This document shows positions 41,619 to 50,467 of a stretch of 64,000 bases of DNA, piece after piece. The notes under the pieces are model-generated. The model made no database searches. It worked only from the letters and a program-made list of their open reading frames with translations, and was not told where the DNA came from. The translations under genes and the position numbers were made by a program. The stretch is from Pseudothermotoga elfii DSM 9442 = NBRC 107921. Lineage in GTDB: Bacteria; Thermotogota; Thermotogae; Thermotogales; DSM-5069. Location of the stretch: assembly GCF_000504085.1 (NCBI RefSeq), contig NC_022792.1, positions 1,454,001-1,518,000 of the forward strand, given 5' to 3'. How positions within the stretch are numbered: the stretch's first letter is position 1; each line of letters starts with the position of its first letter.

Positions 41619-42635
41619 ATGGCAAGAAAAGGAAAGACTTTTTCACATGAAATAACATTGGCTATCTTGATCGGAGTTGTATCTTTTGTTATAAGTCTTT
41701 TCAGTCCTGCGTTTTTATCTTTTGCCACTCTGTTCGATCTTGTGAGGAGTTCACTTCCACTTTCTATCATGGCCTTGGGAATCTTGCCAGTTCTTATCGC
41801 TGGTGAAATAGACATATCATTTGTTTCAGTAGCGGCGATGAGCTCATTCGCAACTCACATGATGTTGCTCAAGTTCAACTACCAGGGTGGAATAAGTCTC
41901 TATTTGATAATTGCTTCGATCATAGGCGCTTTGGCTGGTTTGGTTGTTGGAATCATTGCCACCAGTTTCAATCTTCCAGTCTTTCACGTTTCCCTGGGAC
42001 TTTGGATGTTCTGGTACGGGTTCAATCTTTATTTTCTCAGCCCAACGATGAATTTCAAGCTTCCTCAAGGATTAGTAGGATACTATTCTCGATATCTGGT
42101 GACCGTGAAGGACCCCGTTGTTGGTATCACGGGCTTGCACACTTCTGTTATCTATCTTTTGATCATCACATTGTTCATATGGTGGCTGCTCAAATACACC
42201 TTGTTGGGACGCGCTTTGTATGCAATAGGTGGAAACCGTGAGGTGGCTATAAGAACCGGATACAACGTAAAGCTAACGCTTCGCGTAGCCTTGATCATCG
42301 ATGGGGTGCTGGCAGCTATCGCTGGTGTAGTTCAAAGTTCTTACAGTCGCTTTTTTAATCCCATACTGTTCAGAGGAAATGAGCTTCTTGTTATTGCTGC
42401 AGCTGTAATTGGGGGAGTTTCCATTACAGGAGGATACGGCTCTGTGATAGGAGTTATCCTTGGTGTGTTTTTCATTCAGATATCAACTAGGGGTTTGATC
42501 TACCTTGGAATACCGGCTGAGTATCAGCAGTTTGTATTAGGTGCTATACTTATCATTTTCTTTGCCATCTCATCGGCCATCACCGAGAATGACGGAGGAA
42601 GATCTTTTTTGAGGAGGTTGTTCCGCAGAAACTGA
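41619..42635 (+). CDS. CUT2 sugar ABC transporter permease (RbsC-like) 1
   Basis: 338 residues, about 8-10 membrane helices; family motif LPLSIMALGILPVLIAGEIDIS (in parts) near residue 45 and the conserved GGxxxxGGYGS (IGGVSITGGYGSVIGVILG). ATG 41619 follows the ATPase stop by three bases, using a GGGGAG site inside the preceding gene. With permease 2 it forms the heterodimeric channel. Confidence 0.93.
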   Translation: MARKGKTFSHEITLAILIGVVSFVISLFSPAFLSFATLFDLVRSSLPLSIMALGILPVLIAGEIDISFVSVAAMSSFATHMMLLKFNYQGGISLYLIIASIIGALAGLVVGIIATSFNLPVFHVSLGLWMFWYGFNLYFLSPTMNFKLPQGLVGYYSRYLVTVKDPVVGITGLHTSVIYLLIITLFIWWLLKYTLLGRALYAIGGNREVAIRTGYNVKLTLRVALIIDGVLAAIAGVVQSSYSRFFNPILFRGNELLVIAAAVIGGVSITGGYGSVIGVILGVFFIQISTRGLIYLGIPAEYQQFVLGAILIIFFAISSAITENDGGRSFLRRLFRRN

Positions 42636-42668
42636 ATTGTGAATACTCCGTTGTGAGAGGGGTTTTCG

Positions 42669-43697
42669 ATGAAATCGAGTATGAGCGGGAACACCACGAG
42701 AGCAAGACGAATGTTTGTAGATAAGTACAACGTGTTTTTGATTGTAATTCTTGCAATTGTGATCTTTGTATTTGGTTTGAGCACCAAACGTTTCTTGAGT
42801 GTGAGAAATTTCTCAGTTATAGTGTCTCAATCCGCTGAGATTGGACTCATGGGATTGGGCATGGGACTTGTCACAATGGTAAACGGTGTTGACCTATCAG
42901 TTAATGACACCGCGAATTTGTCAGCACTCATTGCCGGACTATTTCTCAAAGCTATATCCCAGAACTTCTCGTCAATTTCCGCTCCGTTCTTTATTCTTAT
43001 CACAGTACTCATAGCGATCTCAATAGGTTTTGCCTGCGGGTCTCTCAATGGACTTTTAGTGGGTTATTTACGCATTCCACCCATACTTGCAACTCTAGGT
43101 ACACTCACTCTATACCGCGGTATCTCCGCAGGTATCACAAGAGGAAAAAGGCTTGCAGGTTTCCCCAGCGAGTTTTCATTGATCGGCCGAGGTCAAATCT
43201 TCGGCATTCCCACACCGTTTGTAATACTGCTCATCTGCGGGGTTATCATTCATTTTGTAATTGAATACACGAAGGTAGGCTACAAAATACGAATGGTCGG
43301 TACTAATCCAAATGCTGCGAGATTTTCAGGGATTCCTGATAAATCCATTACGATGAAGACTTATATCATGAGTGGTATTTTGTGTTCCGTTGCAGGAATA
43401 ATAATAATGAGCCGAACCGGTTCCGTTGCATACGAGTACGGTACACAAACTTATACGCTCTTGAGCCTTGCGATCGTTGCACTGGCCAATGTCTCACCTG
43501 GGTTTGGAAGTATGGTATCTTTGATCTTGGCTACTGTCATTCTTCAGACGCTTTCGACCGGTTTCTACGCTCTTTTGATGACATCACCAAGGGGAAGTTT
43601 CTTCAAAGACCTTTTCTGGGGTGCCTTTTTGGTTGTGGTACTCATAGTCAGGAGAATCGCACAGAGAATCGGAATCAACATAAAGGGGAATTCATGA
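42669..43697 (+). CDS. CUT2 sugar ABC transporter permease (RbsC-like) 2
   Basis: 342 residues; same architecture as the neighbour (EIGLMGLGMGLVTMVNGVDLS, ANVSPGFGSMVSLILATVILQ, both in parts). Membrane helices about 20-330. ATG behind GAGAGGGG. The two-permease arrangement is found in some CUT2 systems such as autoinducer-2 or xylose-type importers, so the transporter is likely complete. Confidence 0.93.
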   Translation: MKSSMSGNTTRARRMFVDKYNVFLIVILAIVIFVFGLSTKRFLSVRNFSVIVSQSAEIGLMGLGMGLVTMVNGVDLSVNDTANLSALIAGLFLKAISQNFSSISAPFFILITVLIAISIGFACGSLNGLLVGYLRIPPILATLGTLTLYRGISAGITRGKRLAGFPSEFSLIGRGQIFGIPTPFVILLICGVIIHFVIEYTKVGYKIRMVGTNPNAARFSGIPDKSITMKTYIMSGILCSVAGIIIMSRTGSVAYEYGTQTYTLLSLAIVALANVSPGFGSMVSLILATVILQTLSTGFYALLMTSPRGSFFKDLFWGAFLVVVLIVRRIAQRIGINIKGNS

Positions 43698-43713
43698 TCT
43701 GGGAGGTAATCAC

Positions 43714-44781
43714 ATGGACGAGAGATGGAGAAAATTGGGTGATTTATTGGTCAATTATTCCTTAGAGATCAAAAGAGATGAGAAGTTACTCATAACTATG
43801 GAGGAGATCAATTCCTACCCTGCGACTTGCGGAGTGTATGAAGCTGCAGTAAAGGTTGGTGCCTATCCGCAGATCGTTTTTCGCTCTGAAAAACTGAACC
43901 GGATCCTGACAAAGTTCGGTTCTGATGAACAAATAGCGCGGATACCCGAGATAGAGTCCTATGGTATGGAGTGGGCAGATGTTTACATCGGATTGCGAGG
44001 GGCTGCAAATCTCAACGAATGCTGGGCTGTTCCCGCTGATAAGCTTTCCAAGCTGCGCCGTGCTCTTGGCAAATTGTCGACCTTACGCTGGCAAAAGACG
44101 CGGTGGTGCCTGGTAAGAATACCCTCTGTGACACTCGCCCAGCAAGGTGGAATTGATGAAGATACCCTTGAAGAAATGTTTTTCGACGCATGCTTCCTGA
44201 ACTGGCCACAGATCAGTAAGAAGTGGAACGATTGTGTCAAGATTCTTAACAAAGGCAAGCATGTGCGCCTTGCGGGGAAGAGAACTGATCTGAGTTTTTC
44301 TGTTGAAGGGCGTAGTTGGAGTGTGGATGATGGGCGTATCAATATGCCCGGAGGTGAGATTTCTACTGCACCCGTTGAACATACAGTTGAAGGAACCATT
44401 TATTTCGATTCCCCTGCTGTGTTTGGTGGCAAGGTCGTTCAGGATATAACGCTTCGCTGGAAGATGGGAGAACTCGTACAAGCAACTGCGTCAAAGAATG
44501 AAGAATTTTTGAAGGCAGTTCTGAGTACCGATCCTGGTGCGAGTCGAATCGGTGAGTTTGCTATTGGCACTAACCCAGGTCTTAAACATATGTGCGGAGA
44601 TATTTTGTTGGATGAAAAAATATATGGCACCATTCATATAGCTATGGGCAGAGCCTATCCTGACGTTGGTGGAACCAATCAATCGGCAATACATTGGGAT
44701 ATCATCAAAGATCTTCGCGATGAAGGGGAAATATACCTGGACGGTGAACTTATCTTCAAAAATGGGCAGCTACTGATTTGA
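43714..44781 (+). CDS. M29-family aminopeptidase-like protein
   Basis: 355 residues. Motifs of the thermophilic aminopeptidases (AmpS/aminopeptidase T): INMPGGEISTAPVE (metal Glu), IGEFAIGTNP (second metal Glu), and HIAMGRAYPDVGGTNQSAIHWDII (metal His, Tyr, His, Asp; described in parts). All expected metal ligands and the Tyr are present, so it looks catalytically competent. An aminopeptidase in a sugar operon is unusual and may act on an aminated or peptide-linked glycan substrate. ATG behind GGGAGG. Arginine codons: 14 CGN versus 6 AGA by hand count. Confidence 0.85.
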   Translation: MDERWRKLGDLLVNYSLEIKRDEKLLITMEEINSYPATCGVYEAAVKVGAYPQIVFRSEKLNRILTKFGSDEQIARIPEIESYGMEWADVYIGLRGAANLNECWAVPADKLSKLRRALGKLSTLRWQKTRWCLVRIPSVTLAQQGGIDEDTLEEMFFDACFLNWPQISKKWNDCVKILNKGKHVRLAGKRTDLSFSVEGRSWSVDDGRINMPGGEISTAPVEHTVEGTIYFDSPAVFGGKVVQDITLRWKMGELVQATASKNEEFLKAVLSTDPGASRIGEFAIGTNPGLKHMCGDILLDEKIYGTIHIAMGRAYPDVGGTNQSAIHWDIIKDLRDEGEIYLDGELIFKNGQLLI

Positions 44782-44798
44782 TGCAGAGGTGAAGGTGT

Positions 44799-46352
44799 GT
44801 GGGGAAAACTTGTTTACTTGGTGTAGACGTAGGTACATACTCTTCCAAAGGTGTTCTGGTAGATCTTGATGGAAATGTGTTGGCAAGCCATGTGGTACCT
44901 CACCAGATAGAAATACCCAAACCAGGTTTTGTTGAGCACGACCCGGAAAAAGTTTGGTGGAACGATTTCGTGGTGATCGTCAGAAACTTGATGAAAGCTA
45001 CCGATGTACAACCCAAGAACATAATTGGCATCGGTACGAGTGGCATAGGCCCTTGTGTGTTACCGGTGGACAAAGATGGGAAACCCCTTCGCAAAGCGAT
45101 TTTGTATGGAGTGGATACCCGTGCGGGTGATGAGATAGATTATCTTGAGGAAGTGCTCGGTGAAAAGAAGATTCTGAGCCTGGCGGGCTCCAAATTGACC
45201 TCCCAAGCCGCAGGGCCCAAAGTCCTATGGATCCGGCGAAATGAACCCGAAGTCTATTCAAAAGCGCGCTGGTTTTTGACAAGTCAATCTTATATAATAT
45301 ACAAATTGACTGGCAAACCTGCAATAGACATTTATTCTGCTGCTGGTTACGCCCCACTTTTTGATGTATTCAATCGAAAATGGGTAGACGAAATGGAGAT
45401 GATTGTTTCTACCAAAATGCTTCCTGAGGCTTTCTGGAGTCATGAGATCGTGGGACGAGTTACATCAACAGCTGCGAGTGAAACTGGGCTTTCTGAGGGA
45501 ACTCCTGTGGTTGCTGGAACGACCGATGCAGCCGCTGAGGCCATTAGTGCCGGTGTATCGCAAATAGGAGATATGATGTTGATGCTTGGTAGTAGCGTGT
45601 TTTTCATCGTCAGAACACCAAAGATAATAATGTCTGAGAATTTCTGGAGTTCCAATTTCATGCAGGAAAATACTTTCGCAGCTTTGGGTGGTATGTCAAC
45701 AGGAGGCAGTCTTATCACGTGGTTCCGGGATCAATTTGGACAAATCGAACTCGAAATGGAAAAAAATGGCAAAGGCAATGCATTTGAAGAGCTGTCGAAA
45801 TTGGCTTCGAACTCTCCTAAGGGTGCAAGAGGCATCATCGTGTTGCCTTACTTTGCGGGTGAGAGGACCCCTATAAATGACCCTGAGGCAAAGGGCATAT
45901 TTTTTGGCCTGACGCTTCAACATACCAGAGGCGACCTTATACGTGCAATTCTGGAATCGATCGCATACGGTATAAGGCACAACTTTGAAGTGATGACACA
46001 AGAAGGGATACAACCTCGGCGTGTCATACTCGCTGGTGGTGGTCTGAAAAATCCATTATTGACACAGCTCATAGCGGATATTTGCACAAGCAAACTGAAT
46101 ATTCCCAATCAGCAAATTGGTGCATCTTATGGAGATGCATTTCTTGCTGCAATAGGAGTTGGTGTTTTCAAAAACATCGAGGCCATAAACAACTGGATTG
46201 AGATTCAGGGTGCTATCGAACCAGACCTGAGTTTCTCCGACATTTACGAAATCAAGTACAGATTGTTCAGAGAACTCTACTCTCAAACAAAGGCACTAAT
46301 GCACGATGTTCACAATCTTCAGGTTCGTCTGTCAGATCAGCAACTATCATAA
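44799..46352 (+). CDS. FGGY-family carbohydrate kinase (xylulokinase-like)
   Basis: 517 residues, GTG start 44799 with GAGGTG. N-terminal phosphate loop LGVDVGTYSSKGVLVD at about 6-21, the FGGY N-domain Asp region (GTDTRAGDEID-like VDTRAGDEID), and the C-domain adenosine motif ILAGGGLKNPLLTQLIADI. Resembles xylulokinase, but gluconate-, ribulo- or erythrulo-type kinases share this layout, so the sugar is unknown. It would phosphorylate the sugar brought in by the adjacent CUT2 transporter. Confidence 0.93.
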   Translation: MGKTCLLGVDVGTYSSKGVLVDLDGNVLASHVVPHQIEIPKPGFVEHDPEKVWWNDFVVIVRNLMKATDVQPKNIIGIGTSGIGPCVLPVDKDGKPLRKAILYGVDTRAGDEIDYLEEVLGEKKILSLAGSKLTSQAAGPKVLWIRRNEPEVYSKARWFLTSQSYIIYKLTGKPAIDIYSAAGYAPLFDVFNRKWVDEMEMIVSTKMLPEAFWSHEIVGRVTSTAASETGLSEGTPVVAGTTDAAAEAISAGVSQIGDMMLMLGSSVFFIVRTPKIIMSENFWSSNFMQENTFAALGGMSTGGSLITWFRDQFGQIELEMEKNGKGNAFEELSKLASNSPKGARGIIVLPYFAGERTPINDPEAKGIFFGLTLQHTRGDLIRAILESIAYGIRHNFEVMTQEGIQPRRVILAGGGLKNPLLTQLIADICTSKLNIPNQQIGASYGDAFLAAIGVGVFKNIEAINNWIEIQGAIEPDLSFSDIYEIKYRLFRELYSQTKALMHDVHNLQVRLSDQQLS

Positions 46353-46379
46353 ATCGTACGGCGAGGGAGGTAATCAAAA

Positions 46380-47192
46380 GTGCAGAATTGGTTAGAAGAA
46401 ATGTTCAAAGTAAAAAAACCATTCATAGGCATGTGTCACCTACTCCCACTACCAGGAGATCCATACTACAGTGACGGAGATTTAAAGCAGGTTATCGAAT
46501 GGGCAAAAAGAGATCTGATGGCACTGCAGAATGGTGGCGTTGATGGTGTACTTTTCTCAAACGAATTCAGTATGCCATATGTCACGAAAGTCCCCACGGT
46601 TACCGTGGCTTGTATGGCGAGAATCATAGGTGAGCTGAGAACTTATATCAAGGTCCCGTTTGGAGTAGATGTATTGTGGGATCCCATAGCGACGCTCGAT
46701 CTTGCTGTTGCAGTCGATGCCTACTTTGTCAGAGAGGTTTTTTCGGGTGTGTACGCGAGTGATTTCGGCTTGTGGAACCTGAACTTTGGCGAAGTGGCAA
46801 GGCACAGACGCGCCATAGGAGCACAAAAGGTGAGATTACTCTTCAACATAGTTCCTGAAAGTGCCCGATATCTTGCCGATAGAGAGCCGGTAGAAATAGC
46901 AAAATCTACGGTCTTCAACCATCGGCCAGATGCGTTATGCGTTTCTGGGTTAACGGCAGGGGTACCGGCAAACACCAGTACGTTGCAGAAGATAAAGGAA
47001 GTGTTACCTGATGTGATTATTTTTGCGAATACGGGTGTTTGCATCGAAAACGTCGAAGAGATAATAAGAGTCGCAGATGGTGCAATTGTTGGTACAGCGT
47101 TCAAATACGACAAGAGATTTGAAAATCACGTGGACGAAAACAGGGTAAAGGAACTCATGGACAAGGTGAAATCGCTGCGCGCAAGGACTTGA
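46380..47192 (+). CDS. BtpA/SgcQ-family protein
   Basis: 270 residues, GTG start 46380 behind GGGAGGT. TIM-barrel pattern: IGMCHLLPLPGDPYY (N-term), GGVDGVLFSNEF, PFGVDVLWDP, and ANTGVCIENVEEIIRVADGAIVGTAFK (in parts). The family (COG0434) includes BtpA, needed for photosystem I in cyanobacteria, and SgcQ in an enterobacterial sugar cluster. Biochemical activity is unproven, but its repeated linkage to sugar kinases implies a role in sugar-phosphate metabolism. Last gene of the island operon. Confidence 0.92.
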   Translation: MQNWLEEMFKVKKPFIGMCHLLPLPGDPYYSDGDLKQVIEWAKRDLMALQNGGVDGVLFSNEFSMPYVTKVPTVTVACMARIIGELRTYIKVPFGVDVLWDPIATLDLAVAVDAYFVREVFSGVYASDFGLWNLNFGEVARHRRAIGAQKVRLLFNIVPESARYLADREPVEIAKSTVFNHRPDALCVSGLTAGVPANTSTLQKIKEVLPDVIIFANTGVCIENVEEIIRVADGAIVGTAFKYDKRFENHVDENRVKELMDKVKSLRART

Positions 47193-47199
47193 GGCTTAT

Positions 47200-47236
47200 G
47201 CAAAGGGTGGGCAAATATCCTACCCTTTTGCTTTTC
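47200..47236 (+). terminator. Terminator of the island operon
   Basis: Near-perfect stem GCAAA-GGGTGGG ... CCTACCC-TTTTGC followed by TTTT. Confidence 0.8.
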
Positions 47237-47324
47237 CAAATTTCTTGTAGCTATCTTTTGTCCACAATTCTTATCTGCATGTTTTCGAATTCCCTCAACT
47301 ATCAAAGACAGAAAATAGATCAAG

Positions 47325-47340
47325 GTGCACGATCGTGCAC
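47325..47340. repeat. Perfect 16-bp palindrome near the right island border
   Basis: GTGCACGATCGTGCAC, 28 bp from the right direct repeat (47368). Could be a regulator site or a recombination-related sequence. Not present at the left border. Confidence 0.85.
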
Positions 47341-47367
47341 TATATGCTTCATATGGCTAATTGTAAC

Positions 47368-47468
47368 TTATCCTTTAACGCTCCCCGCTGCCAGCCCACG
47401 AACCAGATTATTTTGCACGAGCAGAGCAAAGATAATCATTGGCAATGCGGTAATCACTGCAGCAGCGC
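47368..47468 (-). repeat. 101-bp direct repeat, right copy
   Basis: Identical to 37613-37713; spans the stop and the last 33 codons of the CUT1 permease, with 9,755-bp separation. Confidence 0.97.
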
Positions 47469-48198
47469 TCATTGCCCCCCAATCGATATTTCTCTCTGAT
47501 ACAAACATGTTGACAAGCACCGGGAGAGTCCTTGTGGAAGAATTTGTCAGAACAACAGCAAACATAAATTGATTCCAAGCAATTAGAGCAGAGAGAATTG
47601 ATGTAGCAGCAAGACCAGGCGCTATTACTGGAAGAATAACTTTTCTGATAGCCTGTGAACGAGTACATCCGTCAATTAAAGCAGCTTCTTCCAATGATCC
47701 TGGGACCTCAGCAAAAAATCCTCTCATCATCCACAAAGCAAATGGTACGCTGAGAAAAGATGAAGCTATAATGATTGGAAAATATGTTCTATTCAATTCC
47801 AAAAATCTGGCAATTAAGAAAAACGGAACCACCATAACTATAGGGGGTGTCATTCTTGCAAGTAAAATGAGAAAGGCAAAGAGATTTCTAAATTTAAATT
47901 TAAATCTTGCAAGAGCGTATGCTCCCGGTAAAGCCATTATTAATGAGATAGCCGTTGATGATACTGTCACAAGAATACTGTTAGAAAATGATCTAATAAA
48001 ATCCGCTCTTTTAAAGAATTCTGCATAATTTTGAACAGTCCATCTTTTTGGAAATAAAGTTGGCGGTATATTCATCTGCTCGGCCCTTTCTTTAAAAGAG
48101 GTCATAACGATCCACAAAATGGGCGTCATAGTCCATATCAAACCAATCAACACTACAATAGCAGTGGCTATTTTGAATCTTAATGGGATTTTTCTCAT
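47368..48198 (-). CDS. CUT1 sugar ABC transporter permease (MalG-type)
   Basis: 276 residues, six membrane segments, with the EAA loop EEAALIDGCTRSQAIRKVILPV (in parts) near residue 185. The C-terminus ends ...VRGLAAGSVKG, as in MalG-like permeases. It overlaps MalF-type neighbour's end by four bases (translational coupling). Its last 101 bp are the repeat found again at the left end of the island. The gene itself is complete. Substrate unknown. Confidence 0.95.
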   Translation of the reverse strand: MRKIPLRFKIATAIVVLIGLIWTMTPILWIVMTSFKERAEQMNIPPTLFPKRWTVQNYAEFFKRADFIRSFSNSILVTVSSTAISLIMALPGAYALARFKFKFRNLFAFLILLARMTPPIVMVVPFFLIARFLELNRTYFPIIIASSFLSVPFALWMMRGFFAEVPGSLEEAALIDGCTRSQAIRKVILPVIAPGLAATSILSALIAWNQFMFAVVLTNSSTRTLPVLVNMFVSERNIDWGAMSAAAVITALPMIIFALLVQNNLVRGLAAGSVKG

Positions 48199-49070
48199 TC
48201 AACTTCAACTCCAATGACTCGCATATAGATGATCGTAAAAATCATCGCGATGAATAGAATGAACATATTTGCTGCTGAGGATAACCCCACGTCATAAGAA
48301 ATAAAAGCTTGACTGTAAGCAAAAAACGATAAAGTTTCAGTCAACCTCCCAGGTCCGCCACCAGTCATTATATAGATCAAATCAAAAACTTGAAGACAAG
48401 TAAGGGTTCTCAAAACAGCAGCCACTAATATAGATGGTCTTAAAAGGGGTACTGTAATATAAATAAATTTTTTAAAGGGTGTTGCACCATCAATGGTTGC
48501 AGCTTCATAGGGTTCTGACGGCAGAGATTTAAGGCCCGCTAAGAGAATGAGCATGACGACAGGCGTGAATTCCCAGATATCCGCTATTATAAGCATTAGC
48601 AAAGCTGTTTTCGGATTGGCCAGCAATGGAAAGTGTTCCACTGTTTTTCCTAACCCCATGAATTTAATAATATAAGGAACTAACCCAAAATTGTTGTCTA
48701 ATATGAATTTCCATATAAAACCAACCACAACTGGAGCTATTATGAATGGCACGAGGTAGAGTGATTGAACAATTTTCCACCCAAAAAATTCTGTGTTCAA
48801 TGCCAGTGCAAAAGCCAGTCCCAGGACTATTTCTATTGATACTGCACCAGCAACAAAAAGAAGCGTCACCTTCAGAGAATACCAGGTGAAAGAGTCGGTG
48901 AAAAGATTGACATAGTTACGCAATCCAATAAATCTGATTCCTAAATCAGGCCTTAATAATGACCATTTGGTAAACGACGTGAAAGTAGCATATATCAAGG
49001 GAATTAGAAATATTATTATTACGAACAACAATGATGGAAGGAGATAAAAATACACTGCCTGCCTCTTCAT
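48195..49070 (-). CDS. CUT1 sugar ABC transporter permease (MalF-type)
   Basis: 291 residues from ATG 49070, six membrane segments and the EAA motif YEAATIDGATPFKKFIYITVPLLRP (in parts) around residue 195. I use this ATG, with GGGGGTG about 10 bases upstream; a longer in-frame frame up to 49145 has no ribosome-binding site. Downstream of the binding-protein gene by 76 bp. Pairs with the MalG-type gene; no ATPase is encoded in the cluster, so it likely shares an MsmK/UgpC-type ATPase, as usual for CUT1. Confidence 0.93.
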   Translation of the reverse strand: MKRQAVYFYLLPSLLFVIIIFLIPLIYATFTSFTKWSLLRPDLGIRFIGLRNYVNLFTDSFTWYSLKVTLLFVAGAVSIEIVLGLAFALALNTEFFGWKIVQSLYLVPFIIAPVVVGFIWKFILDNNFGLVPYIIKFMGLGKTVEHFPLLANPKTALLMLIIADIWEFTPVVMLILLAGLKSLPSEPYEAATIDGATPFKKFIYITVPLLRPSILVAAVLRTLTCLQVFDLIYIMTGGGPGRLTETLSFFAYSQAFISYDVGLSSAANMFILFIAMIFTIIYMRVIGVEVE

Positions 49071-49146
49071 TCTTAGCAAACACCCCCAGGCAAAGTTCAA
49101 ATAATAAATATGGTGGAGAGAGAAGATACTCTCCACCAGGGTCATT

Positions 49147-50442
49147 TCACTTGCCTTTGTAATAACCTTGTTCTTCTAAAAGCTTGTATACACCATTTGC
49201 AGCGTCATCCAGTGCTTGTTTAGCCGTTTTAACACCGGATAGATAATCACTAATATTCGGTGCTAAGTAGTCAGAAAGTATTTGCTGCCCCTCGGGTATT
49301 AATGGATACAAAGGTGTTGGTATACAGTTTTCTATTGCTTCTTTGAACATAGATAGCCATGGAAGTTTTTCGATCAGCCTCGAATCATCCAATGCAGATA
49401 GACGTGCTGGTATACATCCAATTTGTGAAACCTTGATCTCGTTTTCTGGTTTAGTAGCAAACTTAATCCATTCGAGGGCCTTTTCTTTGTCTTTAACAGA
49501 AGAACTTATAGCAAATCCCCAGGTAATATACAACATTGGCAATTTCGCGCCAAGTAGTTTTTCATCTCTCGGAAAACCCGCAAATGACACTTTACCAGCA
49601 ACTTTGGAAATATCAGGATTATTTGCGTAGAAAAGAGCTGTTGTCCAGATTTCCGCCATTGCGCTCTTTCCGTTTTCAAATTCACTCAATGCATCCTGAA
49701 AAACGTAATTTTTTGATGAAGGGCTCGCATATTTGAAAAATTCCTTCATATTTTCGAGAGCTGCTATTCCTACATCTGAATTAAAAACAGGCTTCATGTC
49801 TGAATCAAAAAGTTGTCCTCCCATTGCCCAGAGTCTCTGCATGAAGTGAGTAACAAGATGTATGCTCCTCTGCCCCATCAAGGTAACTCCATATAAATCA
49901 GGTGGCCTATAAAAAAACTTTGCAACGTCCAGATATTGCTTCAAAGTCTCAGGGGGTTGAAGTTCATAACCAAATTGTTCTTTGAACTTCTTCCGTTCTT
50001 CTGGATTATTGAAAAGATCTGTTCGATAAACTATACCACCAAGTTCTTGATAAAACGGTACCAGATATACTTTACCGTCAATCACAGCATTTGATATTCC
50101 TGGGATGTCATCGAAATTTAATTGATTTGAACCTGGTATATCCGATATGGGGGAAATATAACCAGCTTTTGCGAGAGCTGGGTACCACAACAGTGAAATA
50201 TAGGGCACATCGTAATCACCACGTCCAGAAGTGTAGCTTAAAAGTAATTGGTTAAAATATTGTGCATATGGAATCTGCTCAACTTCGATATTAATATCTG
50301 TCTGATCTGTAAAATCTTTGATTAAAGCTTTCCATGCTTCTGTGTGAATACCAACCTCGCTTACTAATCTCAGGTCTGCTGATAACAAAGTCCCGGATAC
50401 AATGAGTACAAATACTGCAAAAACAAAGCTAAAAGTTTTCAT
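49147..50442 (-). CDS. CUT1 extracellular solute-binding protein (family 1)
   Basis: 431 residues from ATG 50442 behind GAGGAGGGG. Signal peptide about 1-21 (MKTFSFVFAVFVLIVSGTLL...), then the family-1 pattern: DLRLVSEVGIHTEAWKALIKDF, ISLLWYPALAKAGYI and a C-terminal WIKFATKPENEIKVSQ (in parts). Periplasmic capture protein for the MalF/MalG-type permeases. No lipobox is apparent. Ligand not known; cluster content (nucleoside phosphorylase) suggests a nucleoside or N-glycoside. Confidence 0.92.
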   Translation of the reverse strand: MKTFSFVFAVFVLIVSGTLLSADLRLVSEVGIHTEAWKALIKDFTDQTDINIEVEQIPYAQYFNQLLLSYTSGRGDYDVPYISLLWYPALAKAGYISPISDIPGSNQLNFDDIPGISNAVIDGKVYLVPFYQELGGIVYRTDLFNNPEERKKFKEQFGYELQPPETLKQYLDVAKFFYRPPDLYGVTLMGQRSIHLVTHFMQRLWAMGGQLFDSDMKPVFNSDVGIAALENMKEFFKYASPSSKNYVFQDALSEFENGKSAMAEIWTTALFYANNPDISKVAGKVSFAGFPRDEKLLGAKLPMLYITWGFAISSSVKDKEKALEWIKFATKPENEIKVSQIGCIPARLSALDDSRLIEKLPWLSMFKEAIENCIPTPLYPLIPEGQQILSDYLAPNISDYLSGVKTAKQALDDAANGVYKLLEEQGYYKGK

Positions 50443-50467
50443 AACCAATCCCCTCCTCTCAACTCTC

